Assembly: GCF_009905375.1 (NCBI RefSeq)
Contig: NC_133649.1
Span: forward strand, 226,135,275 to 226,199,274
DNA from: Apium graveolens
Taxonomy: Eukaryota; Streptophyta; Magnoliopsida; Apiales; Apiaceae
Reading direction: 5' to 3'
Length of the DNA: 64,000 nucleotides
Position 1 is the first letter of the stretch. Every line of letters starts with the position of its first letter. Positions 12,561 to 24,366 of this stretch are shown here, piece by piece. A program made the position numbers and the translations under genes. Below the pieces are notes generated by a model. That model was not told the DNA's origin and ran no database searches. It saw only the letters and a program-made list of their open reading frames with translations.

Positions 12561-13094
12561 ATAATTATCTCCAGAAAATGTTTAAGACAACGAACGACAA
12601 GATTGTAATATTTTTCATACTAAATCTGAATTAACACGAAAATTTCATCGATGTAAATATTAGATAAAACTTCTAGTTAATCGTGTGCATTAACAAATAC
12701 GCAATAACCAATGTATATATCATTATTATTATTGATATTATAAACAGATCTATATATAAAATGACAAATAGATTTCACCCTCCATACGGACGTCTGTGTA
12801 TTCAATTATCTTCACAAAATAATAAATTAAAGTGGAAAAACTTGCATAAGTAATTAGGACACACAAATTATTATACGCTAGGTATACAATTTATAATTAA
12901 AGTTCCCACTATGCTTTGGTATTATCCAAAATTATATGATATCGTAAAATAATTTTAATAGGCGGTGCTCCTGCTATATATATCTAAATTATTTGTAGAA
13001 TGTGTAAACACGTTTAATCCGATTATATAAATTTAATTTTATTTATGAAAGATATAACCACGTCTACTTATATATATATATAATAGAATTAGAA
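12561..13094. other. AT-rich stretch, no gene seen
   Basis: Very AT-rich with TA runs near 13066-13082. It could include the 5' leader or LTR of the minus-strand copia element to its left, but I could not define LTR ends or a primer-binding site. Confidence 0.5.
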
Positions 13095-13102
13095 CTTCTC
13101 AC

Positions 13103-13818
13103 TAGGGGTGTACGCGGTTCGGATCAGATCGGTTTTGGGGTAAAAGTCGAACCAAACCGCGAAGAGCGGTTTTAAAAAATTGTCATCCGCAACCGCAAAT
13201 GCGGTTGCGGTTAACTGCGTCATTTGTGGTTGCGAATTTGCGGTTATTGCGGATCGGTTTGCGGTTCAACCACTTATTTTAAAATAATTAATAATTTGCA
13301 AAAAAATAAATTTGGAATATTAATAAATTGAAGTTTAAGTTACGTGATAAATTACATTCAAAAATAAAATATAAACTAATGCTCCGTGTGGATTAAGGAT
13401 ATTAAAAACATACAAAAATGTGGAGGCGAGAGAAAAAAAAAGAAAATGATAAAAAAAATTACATGTTGATTATATTTTTCATTTGTTTGGTTATATATCT
13501 TATAATAATTGTGAATTTGATGAATGAAGTCTTAACATTAACCTAAGATTAGTTGATAAATGTGTATACTTATTAATTTATATGATATCAACTACATTTT
13601 TGGAAATATATTTTATTATAAATATATGTTACGAGTTGCGGTTGCGGTTGCGATTTTACGATTTTTAAAAATTTAAAACCGCATCCAAACCGTGAATGAG
13701 CGGTTTTTAAAATTTAAATCCACAACCAACCCGCGTTTCACGATTATCCGCAAATACGGTTCGATTGCGAACGGTTGAGCGATTGAATGCGGTTGAGCGG
13801 TTTATTTGTACAGCCCTA
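13103..13818. mobile_element. hAT-type non-autonomous element (MITE)
   Basis: The 716-bp element is flanked by a perfect 8-bp target duplication, CTTCTCAC, at 13095-13102 and 13819-13826, as expected for hAT transposition. The termini are inverted: TAGGGGTGTAC at the left and TAGGGCTGTAC on the opposite strand at the right, one mismatch in 11. Subterminal regions on both sides are rich in GCGGTT/AACCGC motifs, the usual hAT transposase-binding arrangement, and the middle is AT-rich. There is no transposase frame. Confidence 0.88.
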
Positions 13819-14115
13819 CTTCTCACTTTAAACATGGCTTCGTGTTGATGATGTGAGTAAAATACCAACCATATCAATAATATATTGAACTCAAAATCAG
13901 ATAGTAAAAAGGAGGGGAGAGGAAAGAAGGGAGCAAAGCAGGAAATTCATGAAATTCATTTCTCTTACTGAATGGGGTTATCCGTAACCTTACGAGGAGT
14001 AAGAAAATTGAATGTTGTGCCAAGTTTTACTCCAAGGAACCTAGCCTTACTATTTAAGCTTTCGACCACGTGTCCATCAATTTACACCAAATTTGAAATT
14101 GTATGTTTTTAATTC

Positions 14116-14773
14116 GAGTTAATTACAGTTTGCAATCCCTATCTTTTATATAAATTCAAAATAGTATGCATACTTTGTAAAATACAATTTGCAACCCCTA
14201 ACTTTCAAAATCAAATACAACTTGCATCCCCTTCACAATTTTAAGTAATAAATTGAAATTGAGCTGTTTAATATTAATAATAAAAATTTCAAATCAATAA
14301 AAATATTTATTTCGATGCATTTTTTACATGAAAAAAAATATAGTTAGTTTCTATTAGTAATCCTCTAAATTAATCATAATGCTAAAATACTTAAAATATA
14401 TATATCAAGCAAAATATATGTTTATGGATATAATCATAAAATTTCTAAATATATCTATATTTTAACTATTTAAAAATTATATTGAGTAAAATATAAAATA
14501 ATTGACATTAATATTATATTGGGTAAAATATAAAATAATTGACATTAATATTATATTAAGTAAAATATAAAATAAATGACATTAATATTATAATGTTTTA
14601 AATTATAAAAATAATATTAAACACCTCAATTCCAATTTTATAACTGAAAATTATGAAGGGAATGCATGTTGTATTTGATTTTGAAAATTAGGGGTTGCAA
14701 ACTGTATTTTACAAAGTAGGTATACTGTTTTGAATTTAAATGAAAGATAAGGGTTGCAAACTGCAATTAACTC
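14116..14773. mobile_element. Mutator-like MITE with long inverted termini
   Basis: About 150 bp at each end are inverted copies: GAGTTAATTACAGTTTGCAA at the left answers TTGCAAACTGCAATTAACTC at the right, and the similarity continues through ATCAAATACAACTTGCAT. The flanks are TTTTAATTC (14107-14115) and TTTTAATTT (14774-14782), 8 of 9 identical. This fits the 9-bp target duplication of Mutator-like elements. The 658-bp element has no coding capacity. Confidence 0.72.
14482..14592. repeat. 37-bp tandem repeat, three copies
   Basis: Three consecutive 37-bp units begin at 14482, 14519 and 14556, starting TTGAGTAAAA, TTGGGTAAAA and TTAAGTAAAA and each ending in an ATTAATATTATA-like sequence. 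They lie in the loop of the Mutator-like MITE. Confidence 0.85.
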
Positions 14774-16170
14774 TTTTAATTTTTAGTTTCATTTCTCTTT
14801 TTTTTTTATAGTTTGTATTCAAGTCCCTTTTACAAATTAATCCTATTTTTTGTTAATTGGAAAAACAATATGGTATCTTCATGTTATACCTGGCTGAACT
14901 ACTTTGAGCTATCGTTTAACTAGAAATAGATTTGCCATAACCAATAACAACACTTTAACGGTTATAAATATACGATTAAATACGATATACAGGGGTAACT
15001 AAAGAAAACACAATAATAATTTATTAATAGGGAAAATGTCAGTGAATATCACACAATGCTAAAAAGATCACTTTGTGAAATATACATAAATTTTGGGGGG
15101 AAACCATGTTGGCGACAAAAATTCAGGGGAGACCGTATTGGATAGAGACTTTACAATGGATCGTGTATGCGTAAATTAGTTCCGTGTATTTCGGATATTT
15201 TTATATTTTTGTGTCAAAATTTTATATTTAAACTCAGCTCGAATTTGTATTTATATATCTTTTAATTGACACTAATTAGGAATTAATAAATCCATGTCTA
15301 CCCTTTTGACATACGCAGATACACTAATTATATATGAAAAAATCAATTGGTAGAATAAATTGCCGAGAATAGAAAACAACTAAATTCTGAATACATAGAA
15401 TTTGAATATTAATATTTTTAATATAGTATTAGAATAAGATATATAAAGATATATTATAAATATTAAATCTTTTTAAAAATTATTTATATATTTATTTATT
15501 CCGTATACCTTTGTTCCGTGTCGTGTACCCATTTTGGAAAATCAAACTCAACACTAATTATATTCATATATTTTTATATTTGTCTACTTTCGTATTCGTA
15601 TACTAAATATTTGAATCCAAACAATAATTAAGTATTGTTTTGTATCGTATTCAGTGTACCAAAATTGACAAATCTAATTGAATATCGATGGAGAAACAAA
15701 TTTTAAATTGTTAGATTAAGTTACATCAAACTGGTCAATATTTTAAAGTTATTTTAAGTGAAACAATATTTGGAGAAGGCTGCAGCAAAATTCACTCTCT
15801 AGGTACACCAAACCTACACATGTAGAACATTACTATACATCACCTGTAAAGGTTTAAGCACAGTTTGCTACTCGGTTTCCGTTCAATTTTTAGATGCCTA
15901 TTGAATTGTCTACGTCAAGATCCGACTAACCCTTTAAGGCGGATTTAGGAAATGAATAGTACAAAAAGGACCGCAGAAGCAATCCCTGATACAATGACCC
16001 CCAATTTGAACATCTCCCCGTGGTGTTTGTTCCAAGTACATGGAATGTTCATGCTTCATGCCAAATATTGCAGCCACAAGGGGAATATGTTGACAAATAG
16101 ACCGTGCCTGAACTTAAAAGGAGCTCTAGCTCATTAAGCTGATTTCGATGATTGTCAAGCCGAATGTTAA
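14774..16170. other. AT-rich intergenic DNA, nothing recognised
   Basis: No frame with protein-like composition on either strand and no inverted termini. A 61-codon frame at 15952-16137 has no recognisable similarity. Confidence 0.55.
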
Positions 16171-16175
16171 TATGA

Positions 16176-17056
16176 TCCTCAGGAATAGACAATTTTACCC
16201 GACCCGTTTTGGCCCGTTTAAATTTATCCGATTCTGATTTTTTTAATTTGGATATAATTTTCGATCTTATTTTTATATCCGAAAAAGTTTTCATTTGAAT
16301 TTGGATTCTAGGTATATCGAACCGATACCCGTTCCGAAACCCGAAATCCGTTCCAAACCCAATCCTCAGTCGAAACCGGAAAAAGACCCGATAACATGTT
16401 CTTATCTTACACAATTTTATAATAATGATACATGATTTACATAAGTCAAATATTTAAATCTAATATTAATAACCGGGATGTTGGATAATTATCTATAATT
16501 AAATTTATTATATTTGACGCTAATATTCAATGAGATTAATGCTCCCAAGTAGGTACTCTGAAGGGATTTTAATCTAAATGCATGGGGCATTATTGTAATT
16601 ACAGAATACAAAATTTGATTAATAAATTGGAACTCTACTATTAAAATACACGACATACTCCTATAACTCACCTAAGTATATACTTAGGGTCATTTTTCTC
16701 ATATTGAATTATCTAAATATGTATAAAACTATTTTTTCAATTAAATAAACGCACACGCATGAGTGAATCGAACTTTTAACCTACATTTAGGAAAGATCTC
16801 GATTAGTGCATCAACCCTATATTAATGATATATAAAATACTATTTTTGTAATCCTAACAATTAAAAAACGTGTTACCTAACATATTTGTATAGCAAAATA
16901 AATTTATTTATTTTTAATTAATTATTTTTAAAGTATCCGAATTAAATCCGAAATCGACGCGAAACCCGAAAAATCCCGATGAATTGAATCTGGATATTTG
17001 ATTTTAATATCCGGACCCGAACTTGATCTGATCTGACCCGTTAGTCATCCCTAATA
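16176..17056. mobile_element. Possible degenerate hAT-like MITE
   Basis: GC-richer edges in an AT-rich setting: ACCCGACCCGTTTTGGCCCG near 16198 at the left, and GATCTGATCTGACCCGTTAG then TCATCCCTA near 17030-17054 at the right. Ends of the CAGGGATGGCAATCGGGTCGG kind are common in plant hAT MITEs and these look like a worn version. I could not match an 8-bp target duplication, so the limits are approximate. Confidence 0.3.
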
Positions 17057-17119
17057 ATTATGTGTATTATCAATACTCATGTAGCTGCATCATCATTATC
17101 AGTTTGTTAATAGTTTATG

Positions 17120-17380
17120 TACTCTCTCCGTCTCATATTACATGCCTTTTTTGAAAAAATTACTGTTATTAAATGAATTATTAGTTGAATAAGTTCTTAC
17201 ACCAGTTACCCTAATTCAATATATTAAAAAATGTGAATAGAACTAAGTATTAAAAAATTAAATTTTGGGAATAATAAATATAGGGATAATTTTTAAAAAT
17301 TACTCTTAAATTTGTATTGAAACAAGAAATTTATAAGTAAATTAGCCAAAAGAACCATGTATTTTAGGACGTACCAAGTA
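17120..17380. mobile_element. Degenerate Stowaway-like MITE
   Basis: The left end TACTCTCTCCGTCTCATATT is the classic CTCCCTCCGTCCCATATT-type terminus of Tc1/mariner-related Stowaway elements. The right end, ATGTATTTTAGGACGTACCA then AGTA, is a diverged inverted copy. The 261-bp length fits. There is no coding capacity. Confidence 0.5.
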
Positions 17381-17845
17381 GCTTGGAACATTTTATTCAA
17401 AACACATGTTCTCTGAAAGAGAAGCTAATATAGATTTTGGTCCCTCTTGTTCATTATCCATATGCAGACTGGAGACTACATCCTACAGACAGAGCATTGA
17501 GACTTTTGCTTGAAATTTTAAAATTTATATTTAGAGTTAGATGACAAATTCCAGAAACGTTGAAAACTCAAAGCAGCCGTGACATTATTTTGTTCTACTT
17601 TCTTTCTTTTTTTTGAAAATATGTATTCTAGTTGATATGACCAATTCAAGAAATGTACCCAGAAAGAAACAAAGTAAATGTTAGTCACAACAAAATAAGT
17701 CACGACTCTCTGTATGATATTCCCCTTTTCAAGCAAAAAAAGGCTTTTCTATGATGTCCTTCTAACATAGTATAAGTATTCCAATTTATTTGAGTGTTAA
17801 GTAGCGTGGTCGATTGAATATATTCGGGCCAGCATTACATTCCAA

Positions 17846-17874
17846 CTAGCTCCAAAACCCGTGCGAGGCACGGG
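17846..17874 (-). other. Helitron 3' terminus: hairpin plus CTAG
   Basis: On the minus strand the sequence runs through a perfect 7-bp stem, CCCGTGC and GCACGGG around a 3-nt loop (17858-17874), then eight AT-rich bases and a terminal CTAG (17846-17849), followed by a host T. A short GC-rich palindrome about 10 nt before CTRR with insertion before T is the diagnostic Helitron end. Neither terminal inverted repeats nor a target duplication is expected. Confidence 0.85.
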
Positions 17875-18093
17875 CATGTTTTATTTTAGTTGTATTTTAA
17901 ATTTTAGTCAAGGTTCTAAGGCAGGGTGCAGAGTGGTGTACAGAGCCTAGTAGTTAGATATGCACATGAAATGTTAGTAATCCACATTGGTAACAAGTTT
18001 TGTTTAGCATGTAGCATGTTTTGAGTGATATCTAACGTGACTAAAGAAAGTGTTGGATAAATATTAACTAAGAGAGCAGCAATTTTTCTGTGC
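17875..18093 (-). other. Helitron 3' noncoding segment
   Basis: Lies between the last recognisable RPA sequence and the terminal hairpin. AT-rich, with no gene seen. Confidence 0.5.
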
Positions 18094-20062
18094 TTAAATT
18101 TTGTCCGAAGTTGAAAATGAAAACAAAATAAAGCAAGCAAGCATGGTCTTGACCAATGAAGGATCTGGTTGGAAGAAAGCAAGCCTAGGGGATTTTCCGT
18201 TTCTTCTTCCTTTGGAGGTTGACATTGCTTGATGTGGCTTCAGGTTGAGCTGACTACGGTATAGTGAGTGCAGCAGGAGTGACATTAGTTTCCTGGATTT
18301 TAGAGAGTCTGGCGATAGTGTAGTACTCATGTCCAGGGTATTTTTGCTGGTTATCTTGACTTCAAAGAGACATTTTTTCCCGATCAAGTTATTAAGTACC
18401 GGAGGTATCTCCAGAGTGAGGTTATCCTGTTGCAATATGATTTGTTTAGTTTTTTGTTGGGTGTTTTTAAGTAAGATGTATGAGGTATGAGGTGGTGAAG
18501 TGTATCTTCCCAATTTCGGCCACGAGTTTCTCTATAGGCACTCCAATCAGGCGTTCAACCACCTTGTTGAACAGGGTTAAAGTTGTCTTTCCAGAGAGAT
18601 CTTGGACGCTCACATTCAACCTATAACTGTATTTATTATTATGTTAGATTATTATGTGATTAGTTTGTATGGCAGTGAGGTGTATGTGTAAAAGGTATTT
18701 GAACGGCTTACCTCTTCCTGTATGATTCTATGGCTTTGTCGCACAATCTGCACCAGAGGATGTCAGCATTGATCTCAACTCCACAAGGGCATTAGGGGCA
18801 GCAGTTGTAGTACCAGCTATCATGCCTTGAAATATCTATTATTGTTCCCTCGCAAAGCAGCCGGATAGTCAGTATACCAAGCTTTTAGTTGCAAATAGCG
18901 TGTATTGAGTTATGAAAGTATGTTGTCGTGGTTAGTTTATTACCTCTTCCCCCGTCGGTGCAGGAGTCTCTAGAATTTGACGGATTGTCATCTCTTTTTT
19001 GTTCTCTGCTGTGGGTAGCATCAGACGGGGGGTTTTCGGTGGGGGCAGAGATTCCTCGGTGTAGCCAGTAGCTGCTATTATGGCTGATTTGAGGCCCTTC
19101 AGCGGTGCATAGTCAATGTTGCAGTAGGTAGTTGTCCTGTCTCCGCTCGAGAGAACAACTGTTGAACATAGTTGTCATTGTTGTGATGTATGTGTAGCCA
19201 ACTAAATCGGAGTGTAGAAAATTTTTAGCTAACCTAAGGAGTATTTTTTTGCGAGGAGGCCAGTGATAATTACAAAAGCGGCTTTGCCATCTACAGTTTC
19301 AAGCGACCGCCGAAATTGTGTGGCCTTCTCCTCCCACAGTGTAACGATTATATTTTGTTCCCTGTTCGGCACAGGGGCCAAGGGAGTAAAAATATATAGG
19401 GTATTGAAATTAAATCCAACATAAAACGTGCCTTAAATGGCTGTAAAATTTAATAGTATGCGTCAAGTTAATTTATGACGAGGAAAATTAAAATATAAGA
19501 GCTATTATAATTGTGAAATCCAAAGTTGAATAAATGACTAAGAATTCAAGTAATGAATATAGGAGGAAGAATGAATATTAAATAAATTGCTAAGTGTTTG
19601 TTTGGAATGTTAAACCTGTCATCAATGAGGCGGACATCAGTTTTGCGTGAGCCGTTAGAAGTAAGTTTAGAAGGTCCAATAGCTTCCACCATTCCCATAA
19701 CCTCTGTAGAGGAAAATATGCGGAACAATAAATATGTAGTGGATTATGAATTAAGGTAGGTTACAAATGAGCTCACCTATGAAATTTTCCACCTTCCAGA
19801 GCAGTGGGGGGACAGATTCAAAACTCTTGAGGTCGAACTTATATTTAGGGATAGTCTCTGTACCCTTCACAGGTTTGACAACTGTTTTGTAGTAAAAGGT
19901 GAGGCTTAAATCCCTATCTACCGGCCTATATTATTTTGCACCAACCACTATGATAAATTCAGATATATTGTAAACCAATCCCACTGCCAGCAAAGGGAAG
20001 TATACATCATTTTGATTGTTCTATATTTTTACAACAATCGGCGATCCCTATGAGTATATTTG
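18094..20062 (-). pseudogene. RPA1-like gene, OB-fold and zinc-ribbon exons
   Basis: The minus strand encodes a replication protein A large-subunit-like protein in several exons. At 19777-20060: VYFPLLAVGLVYNISEFII and YRPVDRDLSLTFYYKT (OB fold). At 19617-19703: VMGMVEAIGPSKL and TDVRLIDDR. At about 19235-19361: IIVTLWEEKATQF and GLLAKKYS. At about 18720-18830: WYYNCCP, a stop, CPCG, then WCRLCDKAIE, a four-cysteine ribbon. At 18500-18630: VSVQDLSGKTTLTLFNKVVE. At 18360-18500: IPPVLNNLIGKKCLFEVKI. Splice sites are plausible, for example the donor at 19776. A stop within the zinc ribbon and one before NNQNDVYF mark it as a pseudogene. Such genes are carried by many plant Helitrons; RPA binds single-stranded DNA, which suits rolling-circle transposition. 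Confidence 0.8.
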
Positions 20063-20130
20063 GTTCGTGCAGAAAAAGATTATTGGAAGCACTTTACCAT
20101 TGTAAAAGGATAATAAGACTTTTTAAATTT

Positions 20131-20135
20131 GTAAG
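20131..20135. repeat. Target duplication GTAAG, left copy
   Basis: Matches GTAAG at 27087-27091 and borders the Athila-like element. Without the element, this sequence lies within the first intron of the RPA1-like gene. Confidence 0.92.
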
Positions 20136-21607
20136 TGATAAGTGGATTTTATATCCACTTGGAATGCTTTATTACAAGCTTAAATTGGTGTTTTGGACTC
20201 AAGTTGTTGGTATTTTGATGTGTTTTTGTGTTATTGCATTTCAGGTATCAGATAAATGAAGAAAAGAGCTTTTAAAGGAAATATGATGAAAAGTGGTCAG
20301 AATTGGAAGCCAAGGCCATTGTCAAGTTGTAGAGAATCTCAATAGCTTCGCGTGGGCAGTTGAATCGTCTAATTCTGACGAGTAGAACTCAAGTTATGGT
20401 CAAAACAAGATTCATCAGAATATTTTTCCAGTCAGTAGCTGAGCGCCCGCTCAGAGAGCTGAGCGCCCGCTCAGGAGAGCTGAGCGGCCGCTCAGGGCGC
20501 GGCTGGTCACTGATTTCGCTGAAAAAGCCTTTTTTGAGTGGAATTTGACGATTTTAAGGGTCCAGGTCCACTAGGGGCGTATATATACTTAAAAAAAAGG
20601 GTTTTCATCATCCGGGAAGATTGGGATACCAAGGAGAAGACCTAGAAGCACAGAACAACTCCGAAAAAGAAGATCTTGTTTTCAACTTGTGATTCTTTGA
20701 ATTAGTTGTAACTTTGGATGCTCGTTTTCGTTCTTGTTGAACCTAGATCTCGTTTATTCGTACTTTGATTATTATTTAGTTTATTAAGACCTTGTTTATA
20801 CCATGCTTTCATTGGAACCCATGGTGACGATGAGTTCGATTATGGGCTAATCGTTATCATGGGATTCTAGCGGATTTACTTATGGATTTCAATAATTAAA
20901 TTGTTTTGATATCTTGGTGTGTGGTGATTGATTGATATCCTAGTATGGTTGTGCTTATTCGTCTTATGTGCGTAGCTAACATATAAGATAGCGTGTTAAT
21001 CTCTATTGAAGCGACAGTGAATATAGAGGTTTAGAACTTGCCATGCTAGCATAGGTTCATGTATGTGTATGCATGATTCGTAGGTAACTCTAACCATTTT
21101 ACTTGCCCTATGTAATCAAGATAGATAACTTGTGCTTAAATCGTTATGTTGTCAAATTCTATAGACATATAGGGTCTCAATATAATTGGTGCCTATTCAG
21201 CTTCTATCTCTTTTGTGGATGTCTGGTAGAATGGTACTCGTGCAACGAAAATTGGCGTTTATCAGTTTCGTGTTATCTGATTAGTGTCATCACCATCACA
21301 TGCTAAGGTTAAGAACGAGAAGGCTATTGAACGAAATATTTAATGAAGTTAGGATCCCATGTTTGTCATATATATTAATTCAACCTCAATTCTCTTAGTT
21401 AATGTTATTTAGTATAATCTCTAAGTTTAATAAAAACCCAATTTGTTATTTGTCTTAGCATTGAGCAATAACCATACATTGTTGCATAGGTGCATAAATT
21501 GAACTTAACCTAAACCAGTCTCTCTGGGAACGAATCTGATTTATATCTTATACTACTTGCGAACGCGTATACTTGCGTGAATATTAGCGCGTGTTTTCGC
21601 CCTAACA
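20136..21607 (+). repeat. 5' LTR of the Athila-like element
   Basis: Runs from TGATAAGTGGATTTTATA to CGCCCTAACA, 1,472 bp. The start holds a short inverted motif (AAGTGGATTTTATATCCACTT). It contains three GC-rich palindromic units at 20439-20495, and a downstream TATA-type stretch, ATATATACTT, at about 20580. Confidence 0.95.
20439..20495. repeat. GC-rich palindrome array, three units
   Basis: Units at 20439-20454, 20459-20474 and 20480-20495. The first two are CTGAGCGCCCGCTCAG (one central mismatch), and the third is CTGAGCGGCCGCTCAG, a perfect 16-bp palindrome. They are separated by 4-5 bases (AGAG, GAGAG). Confidence 0.95.
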
Positions 21608-21613
21608 AGTTTT

Positions 21614-21631
21614 TGGCGCCGCTGTCGGGGA
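21614..21631 (+). other. Primer-binding site, tRNA-Asp type
   Basis: TGGCGCCGCTGTCGGGGA starts six bases after the 5' LTR. It matches the tRNA-Asp-complementary site typical of Athila/Tat elements except at two positions in the middle. This is the priming site for minus-strand synthesis. Confidence 0.85.
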
Positions 21632-21743
21632 CTCGGTGTTAATTTTTAGTTTATGTGCTTGTCATCAGTGGTCGTTAAAGTTTACTGACTCGGATTCTTT
21701 TACTTTCACGGTTTATTTGTTTGTGTTTCAGGTACTCATTACA

Positions 21744-24366
21744 ATGGGAGATCCAACAGCACGAACGAAAGCCTTGATGGACTTTTCTCAACCCAAGGTC
21801 AATGACATTCAATCTAGCATTATCCGGCCAGCTATCACAGCTAATACCTTTGAGATCAAGCCTGGCATAATTCAATGGGTACATACTTCAATTCAGTTTG
21901 GGGGTTCTCCAACGGAAGATCCCAATACGCACATTAGGGATTTCATTGAGATCTGCGACACCTTCAAGTTCAACGGTGTTTCCGAAGAAGCTGTGAAGCT
22001 GAGACTGTTCCCATTCTCTCTGAGGGACAAGGCTAAGAGCTGGTTACACTCTCTACCAGCTGGTTCGATTACTACTTGGGAGGATCTTGCTCAGAAATTC
22101 CTTACTAAATTCTTCCCTATGGCGAAGACAACTGCAATCAGAAACGCTATTACTCAATTTGCGCAGCAAACGGGAGAATCGCTAAGTGAAGCTTGGGAGC
22201 GCTACAAGGAGATGCTTAGGAAGTGTCCTCATCATGGAATTCCTGATTGGATGATCATCACTTGTTTTTACAATGGGTTGGGAGCACAGTCCAGACCCAT
22301 GCTCGATGCAGCATCAGGCGGAGCATTATGGGCAAAGAGCTATAAGGAAGCTTATGATCTAATTGAACTGATGGCTGCTAATGAATATCAGTATCCAACC
22401 CAGAGATATCCACATGGCAAGGTAGCAGGAGTTCTTGAAGTGGATACAGCTACGGCTATCACTGCTCAACTAAAGGCGTTGTCTATGAAGATCGATTCTC
22501 TGGCTAACTATGGTGTTAGGCAGATAATTAGTGTTTGTGAGCTGTGTGCAGGTTCGCATGCGACGGAACAATGCGCTATATCTAGTGACTCAGCTCAGTT
22601 TGTGAGCAACTTTCAGAGATCGCAGCAGCCAGTTCCTGCCACTTATTATCCTGACAACTGGAATCATCCTAACTTCAGCTGGAGCAACAATCAGAATGCA
22701 ATGTAACAGCCGTTCCAGCAGTTTGCAAATAAGCTATTTAACCCTCCTGGTTTTCAGCAACAATTTACAGCAAGACAACAACTCCAACTTCAACAACAAA
22801 CTAATGATGCGGGTCTATCTTCGAATGAAAAATCTGAATTGGAGGAGTTGAGGCTTATGTACAAAAACCAGGCTCTTATATGCCAAAGCCAGACTGTTTC
22901 TATCCAGAATCTGGAGAACCAAATAGGGAAAATTGCTAATGCCTTATTGAATCGACCACCAGGAACGCTTCCTAGTGATACAGAAACAAATCCAGGCAAG
23001 AGGGAAGTTGAAGAACAAGTGAACGCCATCACCTTAAGGTCTGGAAAGGTCGCAAGCCCCCAAGTTGCAGCAAGACGAAGAGCCTGAAAAGTCTCAAGTT
23101 CCAGAATCTGAAGTTTTGGCTGAAGAAGATGTGCAGAAGGAAGTAGAGGTGGAACCAAGGAAGACTACTGTGGAACACACTCTTCCTGAGAGTAATACAG
23201 GGGAGAAACAGATTTATCCTCCACCTCCTTTTCCTAAGAGGCTGCAGAAGAAAAAGCTGGATAAGCAGTTTGAGAAGTTTCTGGAGGTGTTCAAGAAACT
23301 TCATATCAACATACTTTTCGCTGAAGCTCTTGAACAGATGCCTAGCTATGCGAGGTTTATGAAAGGTATTCTCTCTCGGAAAGTGAATCTCAATGACTTA
23401 GAGACTGTTGCTCTCACGGAGGAATGCAGTGCTGTGCTACAACAAAAGTTGCCTCCGAAGCTTAAAGATCCTGGAAGCTTCACTATTCCTTGCACCATCG
23501 GAAACTTGTCGTTCGACAAGTGTTTATGTGATTTAGGAGCTAGCATCAATCTGATGCCCTTATCTATCTTCAAGAAGCTTGGTCTGCCTGATCCAAAACC
23601 AACATACATGTCATTGAAACTAGCTGACCGTTCCATCGCTTATCCACGAGGTATAGTGGAGGATGTCTTGGTCAAGGTGGATAAACTCATCTTTCCTGCT
23701 GACTTTGTAATTCTTGATTTCGAGGAAGATAAGAAGATTCCCATTATCTTGGGAAGACCATTCTTGGCTACAGACCGAACTATGATTGATATGCAAAAAG
23801 GAGAGCTTTCGATGAAGGTTTACGATCAAAAGGTCACTTTTAATGTGTTCAAGGAAATAAAGTTACCCACAACTAAAGAGGAGTGCTTTAAACTAGAGCA
23901 ACTGCATGTTTTGAATGCACCTCCATGGAAGAGGAAGTTGGATATGCCATTCAATTCTCTTGGGTTAGCAGAGCTGAAAATTTCTCAGGAGCGTTTTAAA
24001 CCATTTACTCAAGAAGCTCCCATACTTGAGCTCAACCGACAACCAAATCACTTGAGTTATTCATTCTTAGGTGCACCCCTTGACAAGGGGTTGGGATATA
24101 TCTTTGATGATGTAGAGGGTAGCCGAATGGATCCTCCAGTGCCTATAGAGGGTTCTTCTCATGTGCAACAGGTAGTTGATAGGACTGGTGTTGGTGATGA
24201 GCAGTACAGGCGAGTAATTAGGCGTATGGAGGCCATGCACGACATTCACCATCATTTTGCTGCAGATTTGACACATGCTTTCGGTATTGTTGTTCGAGAC
24301 ACTGGTGGCGAGGTTGATTGGCCACCTGATCCTCCACCCGACGAGGGTGAATCTCCCGCTAATTAG
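21744..24366 (+). pseudogene. Athila-like Gag-protease, one stop and one frameshift
   Basis: The start at 21744 (MGDPTARTKAL) is preferred over an upstream ATG at 21636. Gag core: DPNTHIRDFIEICDTFKFNG, LFPFSLRDKAKSWL and a zinc-knuckle-like CELCAGSHATEQC near residue 270. A TAA at 22704-22706 stands where CAA would continue the frame into a Q-rich tract and a coiled-coil-like stretch (22839-23000). A frameshift near 23060 leads into the protease frame (23065-24366), where CLCDLGASINLMPLSIF carries the aspartate active site and IILGRPFLAT the flap-side motif. After LSYSFLG (about 24070) RT would be expected, but the frame jumps to a proline-rich tail and stops. The protease frame itself is open. 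Confidence 0.88.

Noticed and set aside
20439..20495. Regularly spaced palindromic repeats, CRISPR-like at first sight
   Set aside because: Spacers are only 4-5 nearly identical bases, there are no cas genes, and the setting is a plant LTR.
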